Source: Lingula anatina (lineage: Eukaryota; Brachiopoda; Lingulata; Lingulida; Lingulidae). Taken from it: 57,368 bases of DNA. Of the stretch, positions 36,201 to 51,609 are shown in pieces. Numbering within the stretch: position 1 is the first letter of the stretch; every line of letters starts with the position of its first letter. A program made the position numbers and the translations under genes. The notes beneath the pieces were generated by a model. It was given only the letters and a program-made list of their open reading frames with translations. It did not search any database and had not been told where the DNA came from. Location of the stretch: the NCBI RefSeq assembly GCF_001039355.2, contig NW_019774514.1, forward strand, positions 126,001-183,368, written 5' to 3'.

Positions 36201-39200
36201 TACTTTTTCCAATGATCAGGTTAACTGTAATGAATTTAGTTGGCATCATAATGGTTTGCCTTGCCTGAGTAGTTAACTGACTGAGTTACGCAGTAATTAA
36301 GATAGACAGCTAATAAGCATCAGTTTTTTTCTTTTAAATGAAAAAGCCATTTCAAATTGAGAGAAGAACTCTTCAAAAACTGGTTATTATTTGCATGTGT
36401 TGTACCATCCCTGTAAAAACCCACTCTGCCTTCAGCGATTAACAGCAATAGCTGGCACGGTGAATAAATAATGAGTTTTTCCCTTAGGAATCAAATTAAC
36501 AAATAAAAAAAACGAGCAATTACCATGTATAAGTCACCACACTGATATCCATGAAAATGAGAATATGAAGAAAGAATTTAGGCTTTATAAATTTTTTGTA
36601 GACCTATAAAGTCCAAGGGAATTTTGGTTATTTACAAATCCCTTCTTGGATAAAGCTCAAGTGAGTATTGATCTGATAATAATAAAGTTATTTAATTGCA
36701 ACAGAAGAAGAAATCCCTTCCCATAAATCCGCTTAGAACCTCTAATGCCTTGTTCGTGGCGGCAGCCCTGGGGTCTAGCGTGAAGTAATTGTCTAAAGAT
36801 TAAGTAGTGCAGACCCAACTAATCATTTGCAGCTAGAGCCACTGGAACTTTAATAACATGCCATGTTCATGTGTGTATTTTATTTTTAAAAAATCTCCAA
36901 TTCAAATTTGATGGTTCTAAACCATAAAAATGCATGTTTAAAATGGTTTTTGTCTCTAGCCCTTTGTAGGTGGACCAACTAATTAAGTTTGAGGCCCCAA
37001 TGGGGCATTATGCATGGTGTGGCCTTGGAGAATTTAGCTGCACATCTGATGTCTCAGCTAGATAGAGCTTAGAAAATAGATCTATGTTTGATTGAGTTTA
37101 ATGAAGCGGATATGCCCATTGGGTATAGACTATTTTCAGTCTCTCTTGATTGAATAACTATTTGTTGGAGGATAGTCATAAGAAATACAGAACTGGGCAT
37201 TTTTCCTATAAAGGTCCTTTCTGTTCTTTAATAAATATATTCAGTGTGTTTTGTTGGGAATTTTTATTGGGGGGGGGGGGGGGGAGGAGAGAGATTGTAT
37301 AGTAAGTGCAAATGATCTGTAAATTTGAGTTGGAAAATATTTTGAAAAATAACACAATTTGATTCAATAAAACCCCAGCTGAATTTAAAAGAAATAACTT
37401 CATAGGACAGTGAAGAGGAAAGAGAATGTCAAGATTTCGAAAATATGATTATTCAAATGGAAGTTCTAAATAACAACCATAGTATAACAATCACTAAATT
37501 TGTTGAAATTCAATCATGGCCATTTAATTAAAGCCACTTGGAGGTTGATATTGTTAACAGTTTTTGCTAAGTTGCCTGGAGTAAGAAAAGCAATGCTGTA
37601 TTTTGAGAGGCAAGTTTTCCCATTGGAGTAGCCTGGATGACAATATCGGTTTGCCAAAAGAATTTTTTTACTAGAGGAGAGAAAAAATATGCAGCTTTTG
37701 TTTTTTTAGATATTGTTGATCTTGGGTAGGCAGTTTATAGCATGAACTCTCTCCCTCTCTTTCTCTTTCTCTCTCTCATCATCTGAAAGTTATAAAAAAA
37801 AGATCTCATAAATATTATTTGAAGACAAGAGCAAATTTGTATTATAGTATTGAATACAAGATAGAAGTTTAGCCTGTTTGGCTCATGTTTGTTTATTGAA
37901 AGAGCATCATTTCTTTAGGGGAGGCCACCTAATCTTTAGATGTAAATTGATTACATCTATAACCTGAATCCATCAATTTGCTGTTGCCTGGGAACATGGA
38001 CAGTCTGTGGTAGAATTATATTTTCTTCATTCTGGACCCTATTGATTCTATTGCAGGCCATTTTATGGATCATCGTGACTGAGAAAATGTGTACAGAGAA
38101 TCAGGGCACCACAGTGCTGATATCACTGAGGGACCGTATATGAATCTGTTGTGATTGAGAGGGTCCCTCATGTGGGAATCAGTATAAAAGTGAAATTTGA
38201 GTTGGTTGAACAGGATAGTGGTTCTAGGCTACTTGGCTGTGATGCCAGTTTCATTTTGCAATTATAAGAAAGGAAGTACACTGAATTAAGTAGAACGTAA
38301 GATTCTTGTTACCAGTATTTCAAATGGACCAGATTTGTTAGCAAGGTGAGTTGATAAGAATGTCAAAGAAACTTCAGCCAGTTGTTAAAACTTTCTTGGT
38401 AATTGAATGCACAACTTTGATCAAATGTTTTTTCATCAAAACAAATGCTTAGATTCTGATAAACAGTGACTGATATTCTGTTATTTTTCTTGTCCTCTAT
38501 GTCCTGCTGGTCAAAAGTACTTGTTTTTCAAAAGGAAACTTATCCTTAACCCAAGTTGAGAATTTGACAACCAATAAAAAGTTTCCCACGATGAAAGATA
38601 ATCTCATATTATTCACCAATTTGTATTTGGTGGTTAGAATTGTAATTGGTGTCGTTTATCAGGGAAGAATATGCAATAAAGGATAGACCACTTCATCTGT
38701 GATATATGCTACAACCTCCTGCATGATTTAAATTTTATTTTTATGTAGAAAAGGTTCAGACATTTATGATGGAAGGTACATGTAATAAAAACAACCATGT
38801 GCTCTGATGGCAGTTATTTTCCCTTATCATATTGGAAACTTTCAATAAGTATATGAGATGTCAATTTATAAATTACAAAGTGTCTTCATTTTTGAAACAT
38901 TAGGGTAAAAGTGATAAAGGAAGTCTTCAATTTAGAAGATTTGGGGATAAAATGCAGCAATATTTATTTAAAATCAAGCAATAAATTCTCAAATTTAATT
39001 TATTAACCCAGTGGATTTAAGGTCAAATATAACAGCCTATTTCCTTACTTTCAATTTTTTTGATAAAAATGGGCACATTTTCCTATGGGGAAGTAATAAG
39101 GACTTCACTCTGGAACAAGCTCCAACATTACATTGTTCCAAGTAGATTAAATTTTATACATTAAATGATATTCAGCGAGGATAAATAACAAGTGCATTCT

Positions 39201-42200
39201 TTCACTGTTCTTAGTACAGGGTGATATATTTACTTTTTAAGTATGTGATGTTAAGGACCCTGATGTTAAGGACCCCACCCTGGTAACTTAGTTATGACAA
39301 GGCTTCTCTTTATACTGCTTCCTACTGAAACTTGGGCTCAAGGTCAGGGCATGACTTCCCTTGCTTTAAAATTGCAGTTTCAAAGAAATTCCTGTTGAAA
39401 GCACCTAAGAGTTGCTATAATATGATGGCAGTAGTGGCCTCATTTTTGCTACCACCTTGAACATGCAACACTTTTGTCCTGTTTTGCCAAAGAGACTTAA
39501 CGGTCAAAATTTTAGTCAAATTGGACATGAGATGAGCCAGAGATATTTGTATCAGGTGAAATATTGCAAAGTTTTATTATAAGAAGGACATATAGAAAAT
39601 ACGTACCAAAAGTGCTATTTAGTGAACTAAAGTTTATAATGAACTGAAGATGATCAAATTTTTGGTCTTAAAGTGTAGACCAATATGTGGGTGTAAGTTC
39701 TTTTGAGAGACGAAACCTAGGTGCAGAAAGAGGTGGGATTAACTGCCATTGTTGACCCTACCGAGGTGCTCACTAGGGCCTGATTAAAACCAGCAGGAAA
39801 CATCTGCTTTTCTTGGATGGGGCTGTAATGACCCTCTTCCTTCTTGAAGTTCAGGTGGCCTTCACTTTGGCATTGTTAGCTGATGGCAGCCGTCATTCAA
39901 TCTCAGAACAGGAAGATTGTCTTGAAAAAAAGTAGCAAAAAGGATGGAGACTTTTCGTGTAACATAAGTTTCATGTTTCTGAATTGGATTTGATTGCAAT
40001 GACCAAAGCTGAGATCAGACTGGAGTTCATTATTCTCAAGGTAGGGACAAAATATTGCTTAGGCTTTTGGATTTAATGTGTGTTTTTGTAGAGGCAGACT
40101 CTTAAAGGTCAGGGAGTTTCTAATGGCTGGGGGCCAGTGCTGAGATTATCTCAAAGCCCCAGTATACAGTTTATATAAAACTTACTTAGGAACTCATGTC
40201 TAGGTTTTTTAGTCCAAGCAAAAGAATAAACATATTTTCAAGAGGGAAAAAACTTGAAATTTGGTCTCACAGGGCCTAAAATTTTAGTGGATTTTGGTTT
40301 TGCAGTCAGGTTGCATCCAGTTTTGCCTGCATTGTTTTTCTTTGTCAGGAGTTTGAAAACATTTTTGGGGCCACAGTTTGCCATAAAAACAAGTTGAAAT
40401 ATTTTTCAGTTTTGCAGACGTTGTTGGATTTTAGTTATTGAAACTTGCCACTCCTCATTGTTTTCTTTGGCATACATGTAGTTCAGCAGTCATATTTCTT
40501 ACAGATCCAATTGGGGTAAAACCAATGGTTGTAAGAGATATTAAAGGAAGTATAAAAATTAAGCAATAGTGTAATTTGATCACCTATCCCTGCAACTTTC
40601 TTTAGGAGTATTTCTTCACACAATGATTCTAGATTTAGAACGTGATGACATACTAAGTGTTCTCATTGTCAGCTGTGCCAGCAAGTCAGAGATAAAGAGA
40701 GGTAATATGTCAACACAGTGGCTGTAAAAACACATGTTCAGGCTTGCTGGTAATAAAGTTTTTTCTTTGTTATGAAGAAACATTTAACATTGTAAGTTGT
40801 TTGGGTCTTCAGTATTTACTTGGGCATTGTCTGGCTTACCAGTTTGATGGATGTAAAGGTTTCTCTACAAATTCGTAAGATATTTCCTGCTTGTAATGTT
40901 AAGGTAAAAAATTTTCAACTTTGAAAAAAAAAAGTTGTAATATCATATCATATCTTTGGGCAATTCAACTCTTTTCTAGTTTGTAGATTTATTTTGAAGA
41001 TTACTAGTCCAGGTTCTTTATGCTAGCTGAGTAAGTTGAGTGCAGCTTATATGACACCTCCAGTGGTCAATAGCCTAGTGGGTGCAGCTTTGGTGGTGGT
41101 GTGAGCAAAGAAGAGAGTGACTATAGGTCAGAAGGTTACAAAGAATATACAGTCTTGTTAATTAGTTTTGTTGTTTTAACCCTCCAGAATCCACACATTC
41201 CAATATCCTGAGGTACAGATTACCAGCTTTGTCTCAGACTGTGAAGAATATTGGGAATCAATGGGTTATGCAACTGATCAGAATCAGGATTTGTGCTCAT
41301 GGGTGTACTAGTTCTGCTTCACTGGATCACTGATCTGGGTGATTAACAGAATAGGGAAGACTAAGCTGTCAAATCCCTTTGATTAATAAACTGTGACAGC
41401 CCCAGGTCTCTTGTGTAATTGCATGGATTTTTTCGTCTTTTTATCTTCCGATGACAGTCCTGGTAACAGTGCATGACTCATGATTTTTATTTCCAGGAAA
41501 ATCTCTCAGAAATCTCAGTGAAACTGATGAGAACAGTTGTTCTTGGAGACAGGGATGTGATGGCTGTGTAGTTAAAATGAAAACCCTCTAAATTAATGCC
41601 AGTGAAATGGGCAAAGCAATACCGTTAAAATCCATTTAGGTGGTGATTGATAGTAACATTAGTGATTAAAGAATACTCTAGGTCATTTGTACAGCTGTCA
41701 TGCTGGCAGACTTTCTGGTCCAGGTTTAGAATTTTTTTAGTGCAGTTTGTCTTTCTACATCATGCCTTTTTAACCTGTAAAATCTTCAGTCTATGTAGAA
41801 AATTATGTTGAAAAGTTTTTTTTACAAACTAGTTCAAATCTCCTTTTCTTTAAATTGAGTTTTTCCTGTCCAAATGAAACTTTTTACAGAGAAAAAGTTT
41901 GACCTGATGTCAAAATTATATTGAAAATAGACTAGATAGGGCAGGAATATTTTTTACTGACTAACGCACCTGGGAAAGTTTGAGAGTAATCTCCCCTCTA
42001 GGGAAATGTTGCCATTAACTACAGATTCACTGCTGGAGAAAAGTAATTAGGGCAAGGCAAAATCCAGGTACATTTTCCCTCAATCTTAACAATCTTGTTC
42101 TTATTAGTGGTCTCGGGACATTTTGGATGCATTTGGATGAGGTAAATCACCCTTTGTTATACGGTCTTGTATTTCTGTTGATTCTAAGAAATTGTTGACC

Positions 42201-45005
42201 CCAGTTTTATACACTTATTGATATTATCGTAAATGCCAAAACAGTAATACAAGATTACAGTTACACAAGCCTTTATCTGGTCAATTAATTTCACCCTAAA
42301 TTGATTACATCATGGCTTCCTCTGGCCAATATAATGTTACCAGTGTGAAGGAAAGAAAGATAGGATTTCCCAAGCTTCATGTTGATTGCATAACTTAATG
42401 AAGATATATGGTTAATAAAACTTGACTTGCCTCCAGACTAAAATGAAATTTAGCAGAAAATTAATTAGCTGACCCCTACTTTGTTGAATCACATCAGGAC
42501 TATAAATATAATAATGATTCAAGGGTTACTTTAACATGGAGTTTGGAGCTACAGGAGGGCAGAGCAAAATATGTTTTCATTTAAGAAATGTGTAAGTATA
42601 AATCACATATGGAAATAATAACTACATGTTTGATATTTTGACATGTTTTCTTTTCCTTGGTCAATGCCCCCAGCAGGGCAAGCTTTGGCTGATTGACACT
42701 CTTTCTTGGTGGTGCTTTAATCTCTACCAGAGGTGAGATCTGTCAGGTTCATTGAGCCAGAAAAGTGCCCAGTGAGCACAGCCTGCTGGGTTGCAGCCTT
42801 CAATTTTGGATCTTTTTGTGTAGAATTGTGATCAGATTTTGCACAAGTCTACTATATCTGGTGCTGGGCTGCCTGTCTGAGGTCATTTTTATCAAGAGAT
42901 ATCTGGCTCCTCTAAAGCCCTAGAAAAACCACAGTAAGTATCAGCTGGTTGCTATTGGATCTACCTTACGCCTTCAAGGACTTGGAAAACTATTTGAGAA
43001 AAGGTCAGCAATGTAGTACTATATATTATCTTTTGTTTAGTGAAGTAATGATTTTCACTTGAAATGTAATGAGGTAAGGTTGACAAAAAGTTTCTTCTTT
43101 TTAACGGATCAAGTTGCTGAATGAGGGATTTTACCAAAAAGATTATTTTTCCCTTAAGTGATCAGATGGACCTTGATAACTAGGGTAGCAAAGTGAGTTA
43201 CGTTTGAAGACAACTGCATTACGCAGGCACCAGTTCATGTGTGTGCAAGTATCTGTGCATATATGTGCAGTAATGTTCATATCTGCATAAAGCTCTCTCA
43301 GTAAATTTTGTTAATTTTGTTGTAAATGCAATAAGACAAAAGTCATCAGTCTTGCAGATTAAGGCCAATGAGTTCTTTGATGTTATATAGTTGTTGATGA
43401 GTTTAGGGACCACAACATGTTGAGTGCAAAATTGAACATGTTTAAACTAAATTATCAAAAAGAACAAATTTGCTGACATACTAGAAGTCAATTACTTGAG
43501 AAAATTGCCCCATCAGCTAGGTAATAGAGCAAGTGAAGGACAGAAAACTATACCATGATTTCTCAGATGAAATGAAAGAAAAAAATAATTAGACAAAATT
43601 TAATGTGGCAAAGCAAAACCTGACTTAAACAATAAACCCATTTTGCTAAATAAGAAAGAAAAACACATTTTGATGTGTCAGAACATAAAATGTGAAGGTT
43701 TTCATAAAGATTTAAGTTTTATTAGCAACTGACAGGCAATCTATATACCCTCCAATAAGTTTGCTCATTTGTGGTCAAAATACATCTTGTGGTTTCCCAG
43801 CATAAGCATTTTTATCAAAACTTACAATCCATTAATAAAAGGATTGCCAATAACCGAATAAGGCACAGAAAAAGGATAACCAAAATCATTTCGATAACTG
43901 TCATAGTGAGGGGCCATGTGTAAAGCTCTACAGGACCAAAATACCGTAATTAAGACTGTTCTACCACAGAGCTGACCTTTTCTAATCTGTACACATCAAG
44001 GTGTAATGATCAGGCATCAATGGTTCCCCTGTGGCCCGTGGATCAATAGGCGGTAGTGACAAATGGGGATTGGGCTTTGTGCTGCTTTGAACACGAACAA
44101 AAAATACTGGGTTGTTATTAGGTTTGGTTAATGATCAGGTGCTGATCTGATCAATTGAGGGGGCCTCTGAGGGCCTCCTCGTACCTCTGTCTAGATCCCT
44201 GTTAGAGCAGGTACTAGTAGTGAGATAAGGGTTGTCTGCTCTCTGTTGTATGTTTTGTCTTCATTGGGTACGAATTGCCTACAAAATTGCAATCAGAATA
44301 AAAGGTTTGACTGAAAAGATATTTCTGTACATAAGACGAAAGTGAATAATATTTATCCATTCACTTTTATTGTACTTATCTTAATATTTTCAGCTAATAA
44401 CATAAAAAAAAAGATATATATCAAAATTAAAAGTGCTTTTGATGTGATAAGGAAGAGATGTTTTATAATAGGTAAATTTTATTCATTTATTTAAATACTT
44501 ATTTTTTTATTTGCATATTTACCTGCTAGTCTGGCAAAGGCACATGATGGCTGTATTTAGTTAGTTGATATACTACTCACCAGGCCCTGCGTGGCCATGC
44601 CAGTATCTATCCCAGGTATTACATAGTAAGGACAGCTGCTTTGCCCTGGGAGAGGCTGTGGATGGTTTCTCTGTGTGCTTGTGTTAGTAATTATTTCTCT
44701 GTTAGAGATATATCACTCTTCATTTTAACTGTCAGATGGCAGATAGTGTATGTGGTTTAGTGAATGAAATGGGTTAATTGGTTTTGATTGTGTTCTATAA
44801 ACTTAAAAATAAAGCAATTTTCAGTTGACAGGAGAAGATGGATGTAATTGGAAATTAAGTACTTTGTCATATAATCCTAGAATTATTTATATGCTAATGG
44901 AGCTATGTCTTTGTTCTAACTCTTTTTGATTGAAACTGGTTATGACTGATGTTACCTCAGTAGACAGTAAAATTGAGCAGTTTCCATTTCATTGTTTTCA
45001 TGTGA
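29714..45005. other. 15-kb stretch without supported genes
   Basis: AT-rich sequence consistent with a long intron or intergenic DNA. Features noted are a palindromic MITE at 31370-31513, homopolymers (poly-A 32868-32887, T29 then G run at 33253-33292, G runs near 34967-34985 and 37270-37284) and a CT-rich patch near 37745-37775. Reading frames are short, scattered and unlike known proteins. Confidence 0.5.
31370..31513. mobile_element. Palindromic MITE, family 2, composite copy (144 bp)
   Basis: The outer ends are GGGCTCTGTATCTC and GAGATACAGAGCCC. It contains one full inverted unit (31370-31457, ending GAGATACGGGGCC) equivalent to 12496-12584, followed by a second, truncated unit in the opposite direction that repeats GGAATCGAGACG and CAACATAGCGAACC. 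It appears to be one element joined head-to-head with part of another. Confidence 0.7.
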
Positions 45006-46066
<1,061 letters not shown>

Positions 46067-49000
46067 TATGGGTGTTAAAAAGATAAGATTAAGACAGCAT
46101 CTGATTGAGGGATCATACATATATATACATAGACACCAGCTGCTTAGAAAAACAGATTACAGATAATTATATTCTTGTGACTTGGATCATCTCTGCAATT
46201 ACATTGTCAAAATCTGGTAATAAAAACATGTCACATGAGCAAGTTGCTGCTTATCTGCTGTCCATGTCAATCCATTTTTCTGCCAGAGTTTGAAAAAATA
46301 ACATGTCACACATGGTGGTATTTGGTGATCAGTGTCACAGTTGATCCACCCAGAACATGTGCCCAGTCCCTGACTTCCTCTGTTTCCAGGGTGATAGCAG
46401 ATTGACAGCAGAAAGGGTTATTCATCTTCTGGACCCTCCTTCCTCTAATAGGGCTTTGTTTGGCACAACTTACACAGCATTCTCCACAGCATTCTCCGAT
46501 TCCACCCGCAACTTAATTGGTTTCACTTCATTAAGCAAGGTCAAATAATTAGAGCATGATTTTTTTGGAGCAGAAATAGGTTCTCTCATTCTTGAATGAA
46601 CGTGTACCATTGGAATTGTGCCTGGGAGGGTTATCCTCTGCTAGTGAACTCTGTACTTTCTTGGCTTTTTTAATGAGGTTGGACTTAAGTTTTTTTAACT
46701 TCACTGGAGCTGTCTACAGATTGGGTGGAGCAGATTTTGTTGCCAGATTAAATTTTATAACTTTTGCTGCCAATGGATCAAAACATTCTAAGGTAAATTG
46801 CTCTGTAGAACAGCATTGAATTAATTTATATTTGAATTAATTGATGATGATGAATGGGGAGATGCTGTTTGAAGAAAGTGTAATAATTTGGCAATGTGAA
46901 TTTTGTCTGTGGTTGCTTGTTTATTCAAATCCAACTGTTCTATATTTTATTCTTTTTCCAGTGATTTAAGGCATTCGTTCTTGTACTTGATCATAATAAT
47001 AAAATGCATTACATTCAGACTTAAAAGTACACAATCAACAGAACATAATGTTTGTTATAAGAATAGTATAAAATCTAGTACAAACCTGGACCTATTTTAC
47101 AAAAAAAAAAAAAAAAAAAAATTAACTCCAAAATTGGTGTTAACATTAATAGTCCAATTCAATAAAATTACTGTGCTTGTTTTCTTACAAAAAAAATGCA
47201 CTGTTTATGTTGTAGAACAGTAGTTACTTTTAGTAAAGTAGAGCACTATGGATTTATCTTGACCTGGAAGGGACCAAATTTTCGGTGGTACTGGAAAGCT
47301 TTAGACTTATGTCAGAGCTAACCTTTTGTGAAACTGGCCCTAGTCCTACATTGCAGTAGCTGGTGGTAAAAAGAAATACAGAAAAGCTTTTAAGCCCTAT
47401 AGACAGTTTAGTATCAGTATCTGAAAGAAGCGTTTAAGGATGTTAATCCTGACCAGCCATCAATTATGCACAATGCTTTTATGGTATTTTTCTATCTTGA
47501 CAGTAGTTTTCTTCAAGCGGACATCATCCCCTGTGAATAGAAGGCATATGGTTACTACACAGTAAATTAGATTGGGGGAAGCTGTTTTATTAGCCTGGTA
47601 TCCTATTGACTTGGCATAAGATCATGGATTTCAATCTCCAAATGCATTGTAGCATCCCCTTTGTATTGATCTTCAATATCTTTTATTTCACTGGTACATA
47701 TGAAGGAGAGAAATGAAAGATAAAAAGAAAGAAAACCAATATTAGATTATAAGAGCTTTACAAGTACTCAAGGCTTTAAGGAACTTATAACTGTTAGGGA
47801 AATGATGTGTTTGTAACTGATACTGTTGTATGTCCATTTTGAACCAGACAACACATCAAAACATTGAAACTGGTTGCAGCTGTTTTCTAGTGCCTGTATT
47901 TTCTCTTTACATTTTGATCTTTTACAAGAAGGGAAAATGGAGTGTGCAATATAATAGTTTTGATTACCTTCTTTAATCCTTTCTCAATTAAACTTGATAT
48001 ATCTTTTTGCATGAACTTGAGCATATATGTACTTTTACTTTTCATGGCATTTTATGCCTTCATCTAAAAGACTACTGAATGGTCTCAGTTGATAGATGCC
48101 TCTTTGGATGAATTCTGAAATTTTTGATTTCCCTTTGGATGGAAGAGATGCACAGGCTCCATTTCCCACATCTACTTTGGTAATCATTAAAAAACTTTCA
48201 TAGCTTATAAATTAATTGTAGAGTTGATTAAACCAAGTCCTTAGGTTCACATTTTGAGGTCAAGTCCTAGGCAGGTCATTTGGCATGGGTCACTCCAAGG
48301 TACAAAACTCATATATCTGGTTTATGTTATTGATATATACAGATATAATACCAAGGAAAGCTGCCTTTCACTGGTTCTCACACAGCCCAACATTATTTTT
48401 GTAAGGTAAACCCAGAGAGAGTAGGATATAGTATTGGAAAAGGTAGAGTAAGATTCACCTAGCTAATTATTTTTCTTAATTGATAATCAGCTCATATCAA
48501 AGGTGCTAATACAGGCAGTGTGACAATATGGTAATCGATCATGTTTTGATGAAAAAGCAGAAATAACTACCAATGCTGGGCAGTGCAATGAGCTGTTTTC
48601 TGCTTGAGCAATTAGATTATTGCAACTGCAGAGTCTTCTGTTTGTCTTTAGGGAAAATGATCTATAAATGGCAAACTTGCTGTCTGCTTGGCTCTATATT
48701 ACAGTTAGAAAAAATTCCCCTCAATTTTTATAAATATAAATAAATTAAAGTTAAGAGACAGTGATTGTGTTACTGACATTTCCTAGTCTAATGGAAAAAC
48801 GTTGAAGGTTTGTGTTTTGTTTATGGTAAATATTTACAAAGCTTTTGATTCACTCTTATTTCACTGTTGGGTCTCATGCTTACTAAATATAGCAAAGAAT
48901 TAACCCAATTCATTGTAAATTTTAGAAAGCCACCACAATATTGAAATTTGTTTGTTCATCTATTGGCAAATGTATTGAATTTCCCCTTTGAAGCAGCATT

Positions 49001-51609
49001 TCGGTGTGCATGATTATTTTCTAGTCAGGGGTAACTCACTTTGGCAGAATTGGGTGTCAGAATGTCAGTTCTGCACATCAATTATTACAATTAACATTCT
49101 TTCATAAACTAAGTATGAATTTGCCCTGGATTGATTGACTTATTTTTCCTCTTTTGATGTATTCTAATAAGTTTTTCTTACCCTACCAGTCATAGTCCCT
49201 TTTCACAACGAGCTGATACAGTCTGTATTGAGACTCTTTGAGAGACTGACAGATTATTAACCTTGCTAGCAAGTTGTACAAATGGAACCCTCCCTCCCCG
49301 CTGAACACTTAATTGAACTTATAAAAGGGAGTAAACCCCTTGTAACATTGTTACAGGTTAGGAGGTTAAGAACTCTCTAAGGCCACACTTACAACAGCGG
49401 ACTAACTAGTATTCGGATCAAATATGGCTGACCCACTTAAATGCTTGTTGTGAAATTCCCCCCGGAGAATCTATTCATTGGATATTAGGGGATTATACAG
49501 CAAGCTTTTAAGTGGGTTGCCATATTTGATCTGCATTTTACCCAAATCATAAGATACGGTGATATTCAATCTGACAAGGTTTTGGATCATTCCTGTTTTC
49601 ATTTTTCTTATATTTAAAACTATTCTTCTTGTATTTCTATATTTGTATTACCTGGAATAAAGCCAAAGATCTAAATTTGAAAATAATTTCCTCTCTTATC
49701 AGATGCAGAACAGTGTTTGTTTTAAAAGACTCCTGAATCATGAAAGTAACATCACACTTGTACATTTACCTTACTTAAGGCAGGGGGAGCAGGCAATCTA
49801 CTTCAACAGGAGCTGAACCCACGTTAAAAAGTTTTTCTTAACTTATTCAGTTAAAGCATAAAACCAGAGGCAACTTTTAGACTAGCATCCTCAGCGTATA
49901 TTGTAAAGCTGCTCAGCTGCATTAGCTATTACCTGTTTTACACTGTCAGAAAATATTGGCAACTTCTGAAGTGAAGAATTCTCAATTATTTCAATTCATT
50001 GGATGAAGTAATCTTCCCATATATAACATGGAACTGAAAAGAATAAAAGACAGTTTGTTGTAATACAATGTCTGTGACATGTGGGTAGAGAGCTCTTGGT
50101 ACATCTGTGCACAATGTGTGGGGTATTTTAAATGCATTGTACATTGATTTGTGGTTTAATTCATTTTTAATTCAAGGCAGTATCCATCCAGATGGTGTAG
50201 GTTATTCTTATCGCTGGAAGTTGGTGGTGTTCTGGCTACCATATACTTGTTGGTACACAAGCAAGACAGGGTAGTGTTTTCCTTCGTTTAGCAGTTTTCC
50301 AAATAAAAAAAAGGTGAATATTGTCATTCAAAGAATAAATTGATTGCATTAGTTTTTGTTAAAACCTGCTATTTGTTTAAATGTGTAAGTCAAAGTTCAT
50401 CTGCTTTGCTTGTTTGAGATATTGTAGATGAAAAAGCAGCAAAATATTATGGGCCAGGGTGTGGTCACATCAGAAGCACTGCAATTTTGTTTTCAGAAAT
50501 TAATCTTGAAAACCTATCATTCATTGTTTATTTTCTCAATTGATTTATACAATCTGCTGTGGAATTCATGAGGAAACAAAAGTTTCAGGAATTTTTTTAG
50601 ACGACCTTCATGCTCTCTAAAGTGATGTAGTTGTTTTTGCACATGGCCCGCTTATTAAGAGATTGAAGCTAACAAATGACATTTTGTTAGGTTACCGCAA
50701 AATATAAATCTTACATTGAATTTTGGTTTTATTTGCTGCAGTTATCAAGTGGAATATATAATCCTTAATTGAAAATGGCATTTAAGATTGGTTATGGTGC
50801 AATTTTAGATTGACCTCATTTGCTAGGGGAATGACCCAAAACAGCTTTATAGAATAGCATTATTTCAAAGTACCATCAATAATTTTAGATTTTCACCTAA
50901 GGGCAGCTTTTGACATTGATTTTAATGATTGGGAGAATGTTTTATGCTTTGAATTATAATCATGAGAAAATAACTTGTGTTGATGTGATGAATTAGCGGG
51001 CTTATATATGTGAGAGTTATGAGGGCAGTGTGATAGAATCATGATTAAAAATATTGTTTCTGCATCTACTGGTATCACTATTCTACATTTTGTTTGTCTA
51101 ACTTAAGGAAATAGAAGGTTTAATTATAATTAAATGATGGGAAAGTCGTGTGTTACCGTATTTAAACCTGCACACCTTAACATTCTGCTTACTGCTTAAC
51201 TTAAAATTACAGAACAAGTGAGGGCAAACTAAATGTCTTCTTTCTGGGGTGGTCTTTAGCAGTGGTCTTATAACAGCACAAGAAGCAGCCTGAGAAGGCG
51301 AACTTAGCAGAGAGATTGCTACACAAACAGATGATAGGGTGATCTATCTTGTGATGTCATAAATTCTGTCTAGCAGAAGACAAAAATGAATTTTGCATAA
51401 TGGATTTATGTCAGATTCCTACAAATTCAGATAAATTGAATTCCTTTAGTTTTGTTACAAACGATTTGAGCACCTTGTTCTATTTTGCCTTTGAAGTGCT
51501 AGCTGATAAAAAGTATTTCTCTGTTTTTAAATGTATATTGAACCCAACTTTCTTAGTCAAATATGTTCCCTTTGTCATTGTGTTAGATGTGAGGGTACCA
51601 TAGAGCAGC
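46067..51609. other. Upstream region/intron of the sulfotransferase gene; no coding exon seen
   Basis: AT-rich. It contains a poly-A run at 47101-47120 and an inverted repeat at 49416-49531. A plausible acceptor (CCCTTTGTCATTGTGTTAG, ending near 51586) lies just upstream of the start codon at 51610, suggesting that upstream 5' UTR exons splice to the coding exon. Confidence 0.45.
49416..49531. repeat. Imperfect inverted repeat, ~32-nt arms
   Basis: GATCAAATATGGCTGACCC... on the left pairs with ...GGGTTGCCATATTTGATC on the right. The arms also share the inner CACTTAAATGCTTG/CAAGCTTTTAAGTG. The loop is about 52 nt. It may be a small transposon remnant or a structured RNA if transcribed. Confidence 0.6.

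Noticed and set aside
39245-39280. Short direct repeat GATGTTAAGGACCC, two copies
   Set aside because: Too short and isolated to distinguish from chance or a minor slippage event.
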